Origin: Cyclospora cayetanensis
Lineage: Eukaryota > Apicomplexa > Conoidasida > Eucoccidiorida > Eimeriidae
Direction of reading: 5' to 3'
Assembly (NCBI RefSeq): GCF_002999335.1
Contig: NW_020312763.1
Span: 358,145-422,144 of the forward strand
DNA: 64,000 nt
Positions 47,561 to 58,150 of the stretch are shown here, one piece after another (the first letter of the stretch is position 1; every line of letters begins with the position of its first letter). Both the position numbers and the translations under genes were made by a program. The notes under the pieces are model-generated. The model did no database searches, was not told where the DNA came from, and saw only the letters and a list, made by a program, of their open reading frames with translations.

Positions 47561-47902
47561 ATGTCTACGATGATCTCCCTTTACTGCCTTCCGTTTGTTT
47601 TTGCCGTGTTGGTGAGTGCCGCTGTAGAACAAAAAAGCGACATTCTTCCGAATAGCGAATTGGCTGTCAGCTATGTCAAGGCTGGCAGTGCCGATTCGAC
47701 AAGTAATCAAGCAACATCAGTGACCCACCTTCAATCATTCCAGAAGGATAAAGATGGCTTTTTGGGGAAGAAAAAGCTGTCTCTGTCGTTAGCAGCAGCT
47801 ATTGGAATTCTTCTCGTTACCTTACTGGTCTTGAACCGGTCTAAACTCAGAAGACTTCTTGGCTACGTCGAGTCTGTACATGGAGATGGCCTTCCTGAAG
47901 AG
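47561..47902 (+). CDS. First exon of a secreted, membrane-anchored protein
   Basis: The exon starts at ATG 47561 (or in-frame ATG 47570) and runs 114 codons to an excellent splice donor, AAGAG|GTGAGT, in phase 0. The N-terminus LYCLPFVFAVLVSAAVEQ is a typical cleavable signal peptide with cleavage likely after VSAA. A polar Ser/Asn/Thr/Lys segment follows (about residues 25-67), then Lys-Lys-Lys, a hydrophobic helix LSLAAAIGILLVTLLVL (about residues 74-92) and a basic stretch RSKLRR. This layout is common among coccidian dense-granule and rhoptry proteins, but I do not recognise the sequence. It differs from its surroundings in being convincingly coding: one frame, coherent topology and donor in register. 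Function unknown. Confidence 0.6.
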
Positions 47903-48088
47903 GTGAGTACCACTGGCTGATATAGTCTACTGTATGATGGTAGCACTCTGGCAGAGAGTCGACAGGCAGCATATATGCTGAATATCAAGGTTTTCTGGAA
48001 TGCAAGTAAGGCACGGCATTGTATTAAGCATGATCAGGGATCGACCGCGATCCAGTCCTACATCAGCAGCCGGATAACACGGACATAG

Positions 48089-48316
48089 CGAATTTTGCCA
48101 TGTGAAGGGGGTAAGTTTGTGATCCAAGCGTGGCCGAGTCAAAGGGATAAGCGGCTATGTAAGTGTTTCACCATGTGCAACAAGACGTTGCGAATGACAA
48201 TGGATCTCCTGCGGAAGGCAAGTCCTGTGCATGCTAACCAGCTATCAAATTGGCAAGCATTGTTCAACCTGTGTGGCGTTTACGTTACTTATTTATCTAA
48301 CTCTCTGCATTTTTGA
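48089..48316 (+). pseudogene. Possible second exon, kinase-like remnant
   Basis: An acceptor at ...GGACATAG|CGA would join in phase 0 to the exon ending at 47902 (186-bp intron) and opens 75 codons to TGA. The acceptor lacks a good pyrimidine tract, so the join is an inference. The segment EGGKFVIQAWPSQRDK could be a kinase beta3 region, TLRMTMDLLRKASP an alphaD helix and NWQALFNLCGVYVTYLSNSL an alphaE helix ending in Leu-His. After the stop, HGRLVI and then, one frame over, LLLNGG look like a decayed catalytic loop (H-G-x-L-x-x-x-N-L-L-L). Rhoptry-type (pseudo)kinases have this architecture in coccidia. A strong alternative donor GGGG|GTAAGT at 48111 would end the exon early. I treat this as a probable pseudogene. 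Confidence 0.35.
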
Positions 48317-49149
48317 GGGGCACATGGAAGGCTAGTCATTTGCTTCTAAATGGGGGGCTTCCACGGGGATACACTAGATAATGAGGAGAAGCAATATGGC
48401 CACTGTGTCGTGATCTTCCTGAATTTGAATTAATGGCCGGTCTGCAATGCGTGTGGGTCCAGTTGTATCACTATCTTGGGGAATGGACATAGGGCTGCTA
48501 AATTGGTTTTCTGACTTCATCTAGCTAGTGGATGCGACACTGGCAGTACTGGTGTGCTTGCATATTCGGACGGCTTGTGGTGAAGGACAAGCCTTATGCG
48601 TTTTGTTGCAATTTCTCAGACGATGGTGCAATGCGCCAACTTGGCTAGCAGAGGACTGTTGTGCTTCTAAGTGTAAAAAACGATAGGAGCAAGCAACACG
48701 CGGCACTGAGTAGTTCGACGGAATCTGCGCTTTGCCACAACCGCGACCACAGGCCTGAAGTTCATACACATTATCCGACCTACGATGTAATGCGCTGTCA
48801 TGGAAAATAAAAATGTCGGGTTTGGCAAAGATTCCTTGGCTGGTGACGTTCTAGGTACGGTATTTGTTGAGTAAATATGAACGAGTGCTTGAAAGTACGT
48901 TGAGCAGTGTGTCGGATGGGGGCAATAGACGATCCGTTGCACTGTGGCACGCATTCGGCTTCGAGATACCTGGTTTAACCTGCGTGGCTTTGCAAGTACC
49001 GAGAAGCTACGTGTGCCGTTGGTCGTCCAGCTGCTTGTACCAATTGTTAGCACGCCAGGTTGAGTTCTACGATTAAGACAAGTGTTAGTCGCTGATGCGG
49101 TTTCCTATAGCGCAACGCGGCGGGTAGGTACTTGCTGCAGCTAAGAATC
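48317..49149. other. Decayed 3' part of the gene-like locus; start of the G/T-rich zone
   Basis: Plus-strand kinase-like traces fade by about 48.4 kb. Overlapping minus frames (48521-48769, 48667-49053) show no motif. Base composition shifts here: the plus strand becomes visibly richer in G and T and stays so to the window end. Confidence 0.4.
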
Positions 49150-50860
49150 AATGTGGTTGATTGGATGACGCTGGAATATATCTAGGGGTGGCTGTGAAGC
49201 GTTCAGAGTGCACACGTACCACAACACACGTGCATGTAAATTGCCATTCATGGTGCAGCCTTTGAAGGTGCAGAGGCAGTGGGGGTGACAGCTGGAAGCA
49301 TCGCCGGATAGGTTGCACAGCCCTTGTTGCATGGAAGCGGTTGCTTGGACAGTCAACACCATGCTGTGAGTGCAGTGCCGGTTGGACATGTGCTCGAGTC
49401 CACATCGGTCGGCACTGGGCGTTTGCGGGCTGCTTGACTGGCTTGTCCTTTATGGATGTGCTTTTTATGAGTACATTTGAGTGATGCCGTGGCAGGGGGA
49501 TTAGTGTGGGCTTTGGCCGGTGCTTGGTTCAGTATGTGGCCTTCGGGTGCCAACTCCGTAATTCAATATATGTCATTGTGTATTTCCGGCTAGGGCTGGA
49601 TGCAGGACATATTTGAGCCTGCGATTGCGCAGGGGAGTCAATGACAAAGTTACATGTAGGTAGAAAGGCGATGTGGTGTGGAGTGGTAGCGACAATTTAG
49701 TGTGAAGGGTTGGGATTTGTGCTGGTTGGTCGGGGCTTGTGTACGTACAGGAAAAGCCAGTGAGCGTTTGGAGCGCACACTGCTGAGTTGAGTTTGTGTG
49801 TTCGAGTTGCTGGAGGTACTGCTGTGCTTCGAAGGTAGAGCAGCATTCAGGCTGGCGGGTGCACCTCGATGCAGAGCTGGGTATGCTGTATTGGGTAGTT
49901 TTCTGAAAGCAGTTGTGCGCGCGGTGGGTTTTGGGGTCTGGCATGTTGGTTTTCAGAACTGCTTGCGGCGTGTCGTGTGGGCATGTGGTGGACAATAGAG
50001 CTGTGGGGAGTGTATGTTCACAGTGTGCTAAACAGCCTGCTTCTTGACGCTTGAGTGTGGTTTAAGGAGTTTACGATCATGCCTGTTCTGTGAGGGGACG
50101 CTTGAGCCTTGATGGAGATGAGGCGCTATTCTAGTAGTACAGTGCGTGTTACTGTTTGTTGCTTGCTAGGATTGGATACAGGGATCGTTTGCGTGGGGAT
50201 TTGTGTAGGGGGGTAAACGGCGAGGTGGCGTCTTCGTAGAATATGAACGATGTGTGGGATGGTGGTGGTAAAATTAGCGTGGAGAGCTGATCTTTGTGCT
50301 AGGTGTGTGGGTTTATGTATATGAGGAGATATCAGTAAGTCTTTTTAGCGCAGGCTGTTTCGTGCGCTTGTGTTTTTGAGTTGTCCATAGCAGTGCCTTC
50401 CGTCGAAGGTGGAGGGGCATTCGGGTTGGCGGGTGCAGTTGGAGGCAGAGATGGGTAGCTCATATTGAATTGCTCTGTGAATGTTTCTGTGTGCTTGTTG
50501 GCTGTTGGTGTTATATTGACTGTCAAACAGAAAATCTCCTTTCCTCTTAGCATGTGTCCGAGGCCGCCGATGTGAGTAGTGGATGTTTGCCTGTGTTCGC
50601 GTATATGTATATGTATGGTCGTGCTTTGGGTAGATTGTGGTAATGCCTGGCTTTGGGAGGGTGTTTGTGCTTTGGTGGGCACGAGAAGCTCATTTAGCAG
50701 TAAAGTGCGTGTGCTTGCTTGCTACTTGCGAAGATTAGATACAGGGCATGTGTGCGCGAGCGCTTGCGTATGAGAGTGAATGGCAAAGTTGCTTGTTGGT
50801 AAAAGGGAAATAAGGGATGGAATGGTAGTCAGAGTTCCATAGAGACGCAGGGGCACAGTG
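49150..50860. repeat. Tandem array of about 570-bp units, three diverged copies
   Basis: Matching anchors recur at about 570-bp steps. One anchor (TGAAGGT/TCGAAGGT, then GGCGGGTGCA) is at about 49262, 49829 and 50403. A second (GGATGCAGG / GGATACAGG / AGATACAGG, followed by a GTCAATGACAAAGTT-like block and TGGAATGGTAGT) is at about 49598, 50172 and 50736. Copies differ by many substitutions and small indels, so the array is old. Frames inside, such as the 140-codon minus frame at 49573-49995, are low-complexity products of the skewed composition. Satellites of a few hundred bp are typical of subtelomeres in coccidia and many other eukaryotes. Confidence 0.7.
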
Positions 50861-52885
50861 CCTGTATCGTGAATTGAGGAGCAAGAATTTGGCTAGTTTA
50901 TTCGCCGAGGAGCGCTAGATAACAAGAAGACCCAGTAGTTACGGTAAAGGCTGTGAAAAAAGTTTGGGGGAATTAATTTTCGCCTTCAGGTTTGCGACAT
51001 TACGCAGCGGCATTATTGCTCAGCATGGGAGGATGGCAGACACTTGTTTGTCTATGGATTGAGTGGGCGCGGCATTTGAAAAGGATTGTGTGATGTGCTG
51101 CCTCGTTGAATGTTTGGCTCTAGTTGTACACTGAGCAAAGTGCATAGGCTGTAATGGATTGAAGAGTATTTGAAGTGCGTTGCATCGCAGCAGCAGTGAG
51201 AGGATCTTGCAGACTAAATCATGCTGCCATTGGTATTTTTTCCGAGATGCCTTCATAGACAAGTCGATGGCCCGCAGGGGTTGATTTGCAAAGGGATGCG
51301 TAAAATGAATCATGGTATGTATCTACGAATCCCTTGCATAGAACCCACAGCGTTCATTGCTTCTGTAGTATTTATTCTTGTCATGTCTGAATGTGGATGT
51401 GCAAGAATAACGATTGGATGAACAGTAGTCAGCCTTAGTTGTCTTTCACTCTGTATATGCAGCTGAGCTGCCGTATAATGATTAGAGGGGGATCTGCTGA
51501 AAGATACCGAAAGAAAGAGCACTTTTAAAGCTCATGCAAGAACTGAAGGCCTTTAGCTAGTATATCGCTCATGCAGGTTCCTGGTGGGTACCAATAAGTT
51601 TGGTCGCGAGCTCACGCAATACCCGCATCCACGTTAGACGTTAGCGTGTCTCTGTCGAATACATTTGAGAAAAAATGATTTTAATTGAGTGCCGGTGTTG
51701 CAGTGACGTTCCAATGTTCGTGGGGGACATGATACTTCACAGCAAAAGCAGGCACCATGAGCAATCGTTCATAGGCAACAAAGGCACGCAGCCGCATGCC
51801 GACGGGTTGCTGCAGGGTTGTTAGGAACCGTGTGGACTGGTTGGGCCTTGCCGTCTTTTTACTCCAAAGAGTGAGGGACGCTATGTGAGAAGGCGTTGGT
51901 AGCAGCTACTTGTGTGTAAAACGAACATATGGACAGTGAGGCGTTTCTTCTTTTTAAAAATGTTTGCGTCGGGGTGTCTAGCAGCACGGGAGTGGAGGAG
52001 TCATGCCGGCAAACGCTGCACGGATGGCAGACCCTCCAAAAAAGTTAATCAAGTTTTTGATATTCATTTGCTAATCCTCTGCGCAAAACGGAATAGGCTA
52101 TATTAGTAGTACATTTTGTGGCTTTGCTTGGAAGCTGGTACGGGATCGGGATGTGCCCTGAACAACGAAATCAACCGCAGATTGAATAGGTCGAACATAG
52201 GCTCAGGTGGCGCTACTGCGGACTGTAGGCACTTCATCCTGCACGCTGGTTTCCTCAGGCGCAACGTTTATCGCGGCTTGTAGTGGGCGTATGTATAGTT
52301 TGAATTTTGTGCTGAAGACTATTCCAAAGTTTTAACACCTGTTTCAGCTGTAAAATGCGGCTGGCACTCTCGCAGGTGCTGGACGTTGCTGCCACCATAG
52401 GGACAAGGTATTGCGCGGCGCATGGATGAGTGGGTAGCTTGTTGAAAACTGGCAGGGCGCAGCTTCTGTTTGCAAACGGGCACATGCTGCTTTTTGGCTT
52501 GTTTATGGCATGAACTCGTGGTCGTGTGCTGTTTAGAATCTAGCCGTTTGCTGTGCAAAGGTAACCATTAATTAGGCAAGTGCTTTTCTTTACTCGCTAG
52601 CACTTATGGTATTCACTTTGTAGCTCAGGTGCCATTCACTTGTCAGAGTGAGTTGCATGCAGAGCATGTAAAGGCAGTCCTGAAATGCCTGCACGAAACG
52701 AGGACCTCTCGTCTCGTCGTCTGCGCTCGCTGGTGTCTGGTGACATTGTGTTGGTAATGCGTTCAGTCACGAGCTAAAGCTATACCCCTTCTGTGAAGGG
52801 ACTTGGCGATTTGAATGTGGAGCACTGTTACGATCATCTGCTGCCTGAGTGATGCTTATATACTGGTTATTTATTCTCTGTGGGC

Positions 52886-53116
52886 ATGCTGAAGCTACAC
52901 AGCACACGTACTCCCCATGGGCCTCTGTTTGAAAGCAACAAGCAAACGCACAGATATGACGCTTCAGTGCATGGTGGGAAGCAGCTTGGAAGTAGCATAA
53001 TCATGCAGTCGAACGCTGAGCGCACAGTACTCCCCCCCTTCCCCCCGCAATTAATAAAGCGAATACTCAGGAAGCGGCGACTTGGATTGCAAGACAAACG
53101 CACGAGTGCAAGGTGA
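52886..53116 (+). CDS. Small repeat-borne frame, copy A (unknown)
   Basis: From ATG 52886 the frame runs 76 codons: MLKLHSTRTPHGPLFESNKQ at the start, a middle GGKQLGSSIIMQSNAERTV and a basic end. It is shared in the same frame with block B (56958-57095) and, more weakly, with block C (62191-62400, where GGSMAIQPSADRKVAPL matches the middle). Comparing A with B over the first 25 codons, at least seven differences are silent third-position changes, as in AAG/AAA, CTA/CTG, CGT/CGC and CAT/CAC. The reverse strand is also open here. No family is recognised; it may be a former host gene or part of a mobile unit. Confidence 0.3.
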   Translation: MLKLHSTRTPHGPLFESNKQTHRYDASVHGGKQLGSSIIMQSNAERTVLPPFPPQLIKRILRKRRLGLQDKRTSAR

Positions 53117-55451
53117 GACGTGTAGTTTAGTAAGATCCTTAGCCAAAGAGGCTGATGACCGTGAATAGGCTGCAGGTTTTCCTATTTCGTTATTGAGAAT
53201 GCACTAAGCGGGATATGTTTTCCAATTGACAGTGCCAGGCCAGATCCCCTAGCAGTCGTCAGGACTGTCGATCCTGCGCGTGAAATCTGTGAAAGTGTCA
53301 TCCGGTCGAACTACATGTGGTCAGAGCAGCAGTAACTATACTGCTCCTTACATCTGGTTTGTGGGAATGGGGCCAAGCGGAGTGGTGGTTCAGTAGGTGC
53401 GTAGTTTTGTTCCATGGCTTGTGTTTGAACACGTGGTCAGTTGCTTGCAGCGTATGGAACCCTATCACGCTTTGGCGCAAGAAACACAAGTGGTTGTAGC
53501 ACGTGTACGTCGGCTAGGTTCTGCCAAGCCTTCGATGCTAATGGAATCAGAGGGCCGTTAAATGTTTGCACGTCACATGACTCAGGAAGTATGCACTTTG
53601 CGTCCAGAGGTGTGTCAGTTGCAGGCGGCAAATGTTCCTACAGCTAATTTACCTAGGCTAATGACAGCACCTAGGTTCTATGCTACACTGTGATCGTTAG
53701 CATTGTTGCCCAGTGCAGCTGCACGGAAAGGAGTAGCCGACGCTATGCGCTTGAGGTTGGTTTCACTTGCGTAGTTAGAAAAGGACCATTGCTGAGGCAA
53801 AAGCATAGCGGAACACCGGGAGGACGGTGACATATTCGTGCTTTGGCTGGGTATTGTATTGTCAAGCTGGAGCACCGCTACATGAAGCTCATTTGAGGCG
53901 ATCACGTAATTGGTGGGAACAAATAGAAGGTTGTTTGTTTTTGGTTTTCCGGTGATTGGGTGTGATGCTTGCGTGGCAAAATAATATGCGCAGCAGTAGA
54001 GGCAGCCGGCATGCGTGATAAAATAATGTGTGTTAATTGACATGATTTGTGTGGGCATGTTGCTTGCACAAAGTGTGCGTGATGTAGTCCGCTTGCTGTT
54101 GATTGCCGTTTCTCGTCGCGTCCTCACATGTTTCGGGGAAGCGCAGAAGCTTTCCGCAGTTGCGCCTGACAATCACAAGGGCAATGTTCTGTCGACGGCC
54201 GCATTCAGGGGTGCTGATTTGAAACTATCTGAAGGAAGCCTCAATGCTTCCCGTCCATGTTCATGCCACCCCTTTGCGTTTCAGTCAAGTCGGTCAGCGA
54301 GGGGAAGTGGCCATTCGGCAGAATTCTTTCGGCTGCACAATGGTACGCAGGTTGGAATATTTGAAATGTGAAGGGCGGGGAAAATTGGCAATGGTTGCTT
54401 AGTGACTTGTATTGATGAGCCCTTAGGGTCCTTGGCTGAGGAAAGGCTTACATTGCGGGTGGTACTGGCCTTGCTTCAGACTGTAGACTTTTTAGTAAGC
54501 CGTCCTCTGGCTGGGCAGGGCAACGGCAACGGCCTACGTGCTCGTTGCTGCTGGCGGAGGTGAAATGAGTTGGTTACATTGGCCTGCTACAGCCTGTCTG
54601 GATGTTGCTGGCGGTCCTCCGTGTTCGAGGTGTGCCTTATATAATTAGCAGCCCTTGATCCAAGCTATGGGGAACACATTTGTACAGCGTGTGGCTTCGC
54701 AAAAAACAACAGGCTGAGCTTATTGATTCGCGGAAGTAGAATGCTTAGGGGTCGATCGAGATGACATGTGCAAAAGTTTCTTTGTTAGATGGCGTGTCGT
54801 GCCTACTAACTCACAGAGTATCTAACTTTGGCTTTTACGAGCTGCGTGTTGAAGACTTAGGCAATGGAGCCTATTAGCAGGAACGCACTTCGTGCGTCCT
54901 ATGCATGTGGTCGTTCTCACGTTCGCTTGCCGTTGGACTAGTTGAATGTGCTGCTGGCTTTAGCAAAATTCTACAAGAAAACGTTTGTCGATTTTGCAAA
55001 TCATGTTGATGCCTGCGGGAATAGTTCATGCCAGCGTTATTGTGGGGCGGACGGGGTTCCTCAGCTTTTGTTTAGTGCCGTGTTGTAAGTGTTTTTTGGG
55101 CAATAGAGCAGCTGTGCATTATTAGGCGGGTTAGTGTTATTATCTGCTACCAGGTTGAAGGGTACCGGTAGAGCATCAGGCCCTGTTGTGGGGTAATTGC
55201 ATGTGGATCTTACTGCAGTTAAACCAGCCCACAGCTATGTACGGTGTGGGGAGCAACGATGGTATGCTGGTTGCACACCACGCCATTTCCCATGTGATCA
55301 GAAGGCGGGTTTGGCTACGGGTAAAGGATGTTTTCGGTTTGGGTGTTCGTGCGCAGCTCTTACGTGAAAATAGTTGCGAAAAAGTGTAGCTTCAGCCTTT
55401 GCCTCGTATGAATGTTTGAAAGCCACGTGGTGGTTGTAGCTGTGTCTGGAT

Positions 55452-55745
55452 GTGATGCCAGCATTTCACTGTTCATGTTACATGTGCGAAGTGCAGTGTG
55501 TGTTTCCACGTGTATCTGCAGACAGCGTGCGGCGACCGTGTATTAATGCTATATGTTGCATCTGCTTGCAGTGCTGTGTGAGCAGCATAAGGGATCTGTG
55601 CTGCAAAAAAGCTTTTCAGACAATGTCGTCCACTTTTGATTGTGGCTGTTGCCCTGTCTTGCCCATGTCCTATATTCGTTCCGTATTTGTGTACATCAAA
55701 AGCTGCTTGTGCGACATTGACACGTCAGTAGTGTGGACTGCGTGA
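55452..55745 (+). other. Cys-rich frame in repeat block A
   Basis: A 97-codon plus frame with about 16 Cys residues, including YMCEVQCVFPRVSADS and NAICCICLQCCVSSI. The matching place in block B (60224-60442) is also open in this frame with HMCEVPCVPPHASVGS and SICGDCFPCCV. G/T-rich DNA yields TGT/TGC codons in one frame, so a Cys-rich open frame is expected by composition alone. I do not call it a gene. Confidence 0.25.
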
Positions 55746-56957
55746 GGACGGCTTGAATTTGGATGAAATATGTTTGAACAGAAGGTGCCCTATATAATGT
55801 TGGATGGAGTGCAATTACTGGGCGTGTCAGCTGGCAGAAAGGAAGCCGCTTCGTGAGGCTCTGCTATAATTAGGTTAACGGGGTTAGAGTAGTTAGGGCG
55901 TAGCTGTTCTAGTGTATCCGCGAGCTCAGGATGTAAGCTCTGGGGTGGCAGGTCTTTGAAAGAGGTCGTACACTATGACCCTGCGGTGCCCGTTTTTCTT
56001 TCGAGAGATTCATACAGTATATCTGCGGCAGCCACCAATTCCGAGTGCTGGTTTTGGTGGTCTCTAGATTAGCAGCGTGTTATAGCGTCACTAGTCAGTG
56101 CACCAGATGAAAGCATGCCTTCGATGTTCGTTTTCCGAGTGCCAACGCCATGGTTTGTTTGCCCTGTTCGCCAAGAAGTGCTAGGTAGCAAGCAGGCAAA
56201 GTGAATAGGGTAGCGGTATGTAGGTAAGGATTTGGACGAGCAGAATTTGTACCTGCAGGTCTGTGACTTTACGCAGCAGCATCCTTTGAGAGCACTCAGC
56301 GGTCTACGCCTACGCTTTTGTTCGTTAGATGGCTTAGGCTGGAGCCGATGAGAAGAATGTCTGCTTGCATTTATTTTGTGCTGACTCGTTTTGTGTTTGG
56401 CTGTAGATGTAGGGTGAGCAGACTGCATAGGTTGTACAGTCTGCAAATACACTCAAGTGTGTTACAGCTGGGGTAGCTCTGCGAAGCGATTTCGACGTCT
56501 TAAGATTTATCAAGGTTGCCAGCTGTGGTTCGGATTAGCTCTATTTGAACACAATGTGTAGCGAACGATTCTCGAAAGCCTACGTGCACCGGTCAGTAAA
56601 GAATAAACTATTCATTTGCGAATCCCTTGTTGAAAAATAGTGTCGCCCATAATATGTGGACTATTTCACGTTGGCAGGTGTGTAGTGTTGGTCTGCTAAT
56701 GTAATAACGATTGGTATCCCAGTCAGCAACCTGCGTAAACGTGCTCGTGGTGTATCAGTGCAGAAGAGCCTGCGGGGAATAAATGCATCCGGCTAGTCTC
56801 TTGCGTAAGCAGGCTCCTGGTGGCATTTTGTTCACAATGCGTTTGGTCATATGCTAAAGCCTGCATGTGTGGGGCACGTGAAAGTGTTAGTGTAAAATAA
56901 AGCTGTGATTATCTGCTTTTGATTGGATGATGCTTTTGTACTAGATGTTTATTTTCC

Positions 56958-57095
56958 ATGGGCAAGCTGAAACTGTACGGAACACGCACACCCCACGAAC
57001 ATCTGTGCAGAAGCAGCAAGCGTACACATACTCGTGAAGACGCGTTGATGCGGGATGGCTACGAGCCCCGTGGATTAGTTCGGACTAGAGGCTAG
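56958..57095 (+). CDS. Small repeat-borne frame, copy B (unknown)
   Basis: Starts at ATG 56958 within CCATGGGC and ends at TAG 57093, giving 45 residues beginning MGKLKLYGTRTPHEHLCRSS and ending in an Arg-rich tail. It aligns without gaps to copy A over about 25 residues (L-K-L-x-x-T-R-T-P-H-x-x-L-x-x-S-x-K-x-T-H). It lacks the conserved middle of A and C because the sequence diverges or is shortened after about codon 30. Coding status is unproven. Confidence 0.28.
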   Translation: MGKLKLYGTRTPHEHLCRSSKRTHTREDALMRDGYEPRGLVRTRG

Positions 57096-57929
57096 TCGGG
57101 TCTAAAGAGTGAGGGATGCTTTGTGGAATGGCGTTAGTAGCAGCAAGTCGGGCATGGGTCGAATGTGTGGACACCTAAGCATTTGTCACTATCGGAGGTT
57201 CGGTTGCCATTGTCATCAGCCTAGAGGTGGCCTAGGCATGCCGCCAAATGCCGACCTCAAGGTCATGCCTTCACACAATATACCGTAAGGAAATGGCATC
57301 GTAGAATGCAAGCGCAACACACATGCTCGAAGATACGCATGTATTTGGGCGCTATGGCCAGAGAAGCCTGAGCACCGTTGAGTAGCTGTAGTTCCTTCAT
57401 GTATTGCTGGTGTATTTAATGCAACCTATGCGCTGAGACGGCGGCTTTGCTATGCGTGGATGCGTTGATGGGGTCCAGCAAGTGGGTTGTGCAAGGCCAG
57501 TGGGGTTTTGGTGTGGATGTGCAGAAGCAGCCAACGTGCACTTGGTGTTGTTTGGTACCACTGATGCCATAGAGTTGTTTCTGAGTGAGAGTGTAGGCAC
57601 GCAGCCGTCAATGCGTTTTAGCCGACTCCAGTACGACTTTGCTATCTTAGGCGCGTTTAGGCTGTGCAGAAGAAGGCACGAGCCGGGAGGTCTGATTCAG
57701 TTGGCGGGTCCTCAGGAAGCCGGTGACAGTTTGGTTCCTGTGCGTAAATGTGTGTAGGCGTTGTTGTGCCGTATTGCTTGTGCTCAGAGCAACAATTTAA
57801 TGCCTGTTTTCGCATCGGATGTGTGAGCCTGGGGCAAAGGGAATGGTGCTTTATTAAACAGTAAAGTTTGCTTGGGGTTTGGAGCGCGGGGAATGGTAAA
57901 TTTGTTTCAGCGTTTGATGCGCTGTGTTA

Positions 57930-58150
57930 GGTAGCCATTTCTGATTGTGGTCTTCCATATAACACTTCTCATATATTACCCAGCTGCCAAGACTGCGTCT
58001 ACGAAAATCTGCGCTTCCCAACGGGAATATTGGCATTTTAAAGAAGTTTCCATCTACAAAACTCGGACTACACCATGCACAGTGCAACGAGTTAGAAGTT
58101 GGTTCCGTGCTTGACATCCCATGTTCCTTTTCTGTGTACTGTGGCATTTC
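57930..58150. other. Island of different composition inside repeat block B
   Basis: About 220 bp that breaks the G/T skew, has no obvious counterpart at the matching places of blocks A (about 53.4 kb) and C (about 62.9 kb), and is open for 97 codons on the minus strand (57854-58147, containing SWVIYEKCYMEDHNQKWLPN). It looks like an insertion. A nuclear copy of organelle DNA or a piece of another element are both possible; I could not recognise either. Confidence 0.4.

Noticed and set aside
49573..49995. 140-codon minus frame in the 570-bp array
   Set aside because: Its Thr/Pro/Gln/His-rich translation follows from the G/T-rich plus strand and it crosses repeat unit boundaries.
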